Part shown: one piece after another, positions 39,494-41,329 of the stretch
Numbering within the stretch: the first letter of the stretch is position 1
Layout of the letters: every line of letters starts with the position of its first letter
DNA from: Nevskiales bacterium
GTDB lineage: Bacteria; Pseudomonadota; Gammaproteobacteria; Nevskiales; Nevskiaceae
Assembly (NCBI GenBank): GCA_028698335.1
Contig: JAQVDP010000024.1
Coordinates: 1 to 41,329 of the forward strand
Reading direction: 5' to 3'
Length of the DNA stretch: 41,329 nt
Translations under genes and position numbers: made by a program
The notes under the pieces: model-generated
What the model saw: the letters and a program-made list of their open reading frames with translations, nothing else
What the model was told of the DNA's origin: nothing
Database searches by the model: none

Positions 39494-41149
39494 TCAGGTC
39501 ACTTCGGCCCGGGTCACCCAGGCGCGCTGGCTCATGTCCGTCCGCAGCAGGCGCCGCAGGATCTTGCCGACCGGGCTCTTGGGCAGCTCGTCGACGAACG
39601 CGACATGACGCGGCACCTTGTACGGCGTCATGCGCTTGCGGCAGTGCGCGATCAATTCCTGCTCGGTCAGGGTCGGATCCCCCTTGACCACGAACACCTT
39701 GACCGCCTCGCCGCTGCGCTCGTCCGGCACGCCGACGCAGGCCGATTCGCGCACGCCCCAGTGTTCCGCGCAGACCGACTCGACCTCGCTCGGAAACACG
39801 CTGAAGCCGGAGACCAGCACCATGTCCTTCTTGCGGTCCACCAGGAAGAAACGCCCGCGGTCGTCCATGCGCGCGATGTCGCCGGTGCGGAAGAAGCCGT
39901 CGGCCGTGAACGCCGCGGCGTTGGCTTCCGGCGCCTGCCAGTAGCCGCTCATCACCTGCGGGCCGCGCACGCACAGCTCACCGGCGTCGCCGATCGGCAC
40001 GTCGCGGTTCTGCTCGTCGCGCAGCGTCAGTTCGGTCATCGGCACCGGGAAGCCGATCGAGCCGTTGAAATCGGTTGCCGGCGCGGGATTCATGCACAGC
40101 ACCGGCGAGGTCTCGCTCATGCCGTAGGCCTCGACGATGTGCGTCCCGGTCAGCGCCGCCCAGCGCCGGGCCACGGCCGCCTGCGTCGCGGCGCCGCCGC
40201 CGATCACCAGGCGCAGCTCGGAGAAGTCGATCTCCGTGAATCCCGGCGTGTTCATCAGCCCGTTATAGAGCGTGTTGACGCCGGTCATCATCGTGATGCG
40301 GTGCTGCTGCATGCGCCGCACCAGGCCCGGCAGGTCCTTGGGATTGTTGATCAGGACCAGGCGCGCGCCGATCAGCGAGCCGTACAGGAAGTTAACCGTC
40401 AGCGCGTAGGCGTGATACAGCGGCAGGGCGGTCAGCAACACCTCGCGGTCCGGGCGCACCACCGCGCTGAGCCATGCTTCGAGCTGCAGCACGTTGGCCA
40501 CGAGGTTGGCGTGGGTCAGCACCGCGCCCTTGGACGGTCCGGTGGTGCCGCCGGTGTACTGCAGCAGCGCCGTGGCGGAGGGCCTGATCTCCGGCGCGAC
40601 GAAGGCCAGGCCGCGGCCGCGCTCCAGCGCCTCGTCGAAGCGCACGCAGCGGTCGCAGGGCACCGGCGCCTCGACCGGCTCCCACGGGGTCTCGACATCG
40701 ACCGCGATCACCCGTTCCACGCCGGTGTGGTCCAGCACCGGGCGCATCTTGTTCAGCAGCGGGCGCGCGATGATGATCGCCTTGGCGCCGGAGTCGCTGA
40801 GCTGGTGCTCCAGTTCGCGCGGGGTGTACAGCGGATTGACGTTGACCACGATCAGGCCGGCTTCGAGCAGCGCCAGCGCCGAGATCGGGTAGGCCATGCT
40901 GTTCGGCACCATCAGCGCGACACGCTCGCCGGGCCGCAGCTCCATGGCGGCCACCAGATAGGCCGACAATGCCGAAGCGTCGTCGCCGAACTGGCGGTAC
41001 GTCATCTCCGACTTGCCGTCGTCGAACGCCACGGCGTCCGGGCGCTGGGCGATCGACGCCCGCAGCAGCTCCTGGATCGTGGAATAGCGTTCGAGGTCGA
41101 CCTCGAATGGCACCTCGAGCGGGTAGGCCCGATGCCAAAAAAAGTTCAT
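39494..41149 (-). CDS. Long-chain fatty-acid-CoA ligase (FadD-type, AMP-binding)
   Basis: A 551-residue acyl-CoA synthetase that activates fatty acids with ATP and CoA. The AMP-binding P-loop YTGGTTGPSKGAV starts at residue 198, followed by PLYHAYALTVNFLYG, VEAYGMSETSP, the ATP-binding DGFFRTGDIA and DRKKDMVLVSGF, and the C-terminal catalytic lysine region SPVGKILRR. Length and motifs match FadD. The ATG at 41149 has a strong AAGGAAAGGG site. With the aldehyde dehydrogenase and the CYP153/GMC operon it completes alkane conversion to acyl-CoA. It is first on the minus strand of this pair. Confidence 0.95.
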   Translation of the reverse strand: MNFFWHRAYPLEVPFEVDLERYSTIQELLRASIAQRPDAVAFDDGKSEMTYRQFGDDASALSAYLVAAMELRPGERVALMVPNSMAYPISALALLEAGLIVVNVNPLYTPRELEHQLSDSGAKAIIIARPLLNKMRPVLDHTGVERVIAVDVETPWEPVEAPVPCDRCVRFDEALERGRGLAFVAPEIRPSATALLQYTGGTTGPSKGAVLTHANLVANVLQLEAWLSAVVRPDREVLLTALPLYHAYALTVNFLYGSLIGARLVLINNPKDLPGLVRRMQQHRITMMTGVNTLYNGLMNTPGFTEIDFSELRLVIGGGAATQAAVARRWAALTGTHIVEAYGMSETSPVLCMNPAPATDFNGSIGFPVPMTELTLRDEQNRDVPIGDAGELCVRGPQVMSGYWQAPEANAAAFTADGFFRTGDIARMDDRGRFFLVDRKKDMVLVSGFSVFPSEVESVCAEHWGVRESACVGVPDERSGEAVKVFVVKGDPTLTEQELIAHCRKRMTPYKVPRHVAFVDELPKSPVGKILRRLLRTDMSQRAWVTRAEVT

Positions 41150-41329
41150 TCCCTTTCCTTATGTAGATCTAATTCTCGTACGTGTTAGACAAACATCCCG
41201 CCGTGAGACCGCTGCGTAACTGCGGAATATTGGCGCGTGTAGACGCGTTGATTTGATTTTTGATAGTTCTGACGATTTTGGGCGCGCACCTGTGCTGAAT
41301 TTCGCCGTTACCGGGCATTTTCTGCCCAG
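41150..41329 (-). promoter_or_regulatory. Upstream region of the acyl-CoA ligase gene
   Basis: This contains the ribosome site, a palindrome CGCGT-GTAG-ACGCG (41234-41247) that may be an operator, and at the very edge GGGCA-TTTTC-TGCCC (41313-41327), which could be the terminator of a gene outside the window. No open frame of note. Confidence 0.4.

Noticed and set aside
1-41329. Search for tRNA, rRNA and CRISPR arrays
   Set aside because: No clover-leaf sequence, rRNA motif or regularly spaced repeat set was noticed by eye; a tRNAscan or CRISPR search was not possible.

Overview
The window looks like chromosome of a GC-rich, hydrocarbon-degrading proteobacterium, most likely a gammaproteobacterium. 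The CYP153 alkane hydroxylase is of the Marinobacter/Alcanivorax kind, and the HAE3-type RND, DUF1302, DUF1329 and YCF48 genes are typical of environmental Gamma- and Betaproteobacteria. Family or genus cannot be fixed from what is visible. Most genes are strongly GC-biased, but the CYP153-ferredoxin-AraC block and parts of one DUF1302 gene are clearly less GC-rich, which suggests mosaic ancestry.

Region 1 (1-10262): the tail of an IS3-type element, then a minus-strand operon ferredoxin - CYP153 - GMC alcohol dehydrogenase, an AraC regulator on the plus strand, and a plus-strand operon transglutaminase-like - two hotdog thioesterases - thiolase-like - acyl-CoA dehydrogenase - alpha/beta hydrolase. 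A 38-bp site with two 21-bp-spaced direct half-sites lies in front of both operons, in the same orientation relative to each. It is probably the operator of the AraC protein, which would tie the uncharacterised second operon to alkane hydroxylation.

Region 2 (10263-22915): a large MalT-like LuxR regulator (LuxR-1), a probable lipoprotein, a proline-rich TolA/TonB-like protein, a periplasmic sulfatase-modifying-factor-like protein, a FadL-type outer-membrane porin broken by one in-frame amber codon, an HAE3-type RND transporter with a UPF0114 membrane protein, and an AidB-like acyl-CoA dehydrogenase.

Region 3 (23321-37807): a second RND transporter followed on the same strand by DUF1329 (predicted lipid-binding periplasmic protein), DUF1302 (outer-membrane barrel), a YCF48 beta-propeller, a second DUF1302 paralogue, a styrene-oxide-isomerase-like haem-type membrane protein and a second MalT-like regulator (LuxR-2). 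This is the best candidate for an undescribed system: a trans-envelope machine for a hydrophobic compound. The two DUF1302 genes are a mosaic duplication, with 334 bases exactly identical near the 3' end and strongly diverged, AT-richer internal blocks. A CCTAAC-N4-GTTAGG-type palindrome lies upstream of both the RND gene and LuxR-2 and may be the LuxR operator. GC-rich hairpins separate most cistrons.

Region 4 (37808-41329): a bidirectional terminator, then on the minus strand a fatty-aldehyde-type aldehyde dehydrogenase and a FadD-type acyl-CoA ligase. Together the window encodes a nearly complete route alkane -> alcohol (CYP153) -> aldehyde (GMC) -> fatty acid (ALDH) -> acyl-CoA (FadD), plus acyl-CoA dehydrogenases and hydrophobic-compound transport. 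A ferredoxin reductase is missing. No tRNA, rRNA or CRISPR array was seen.
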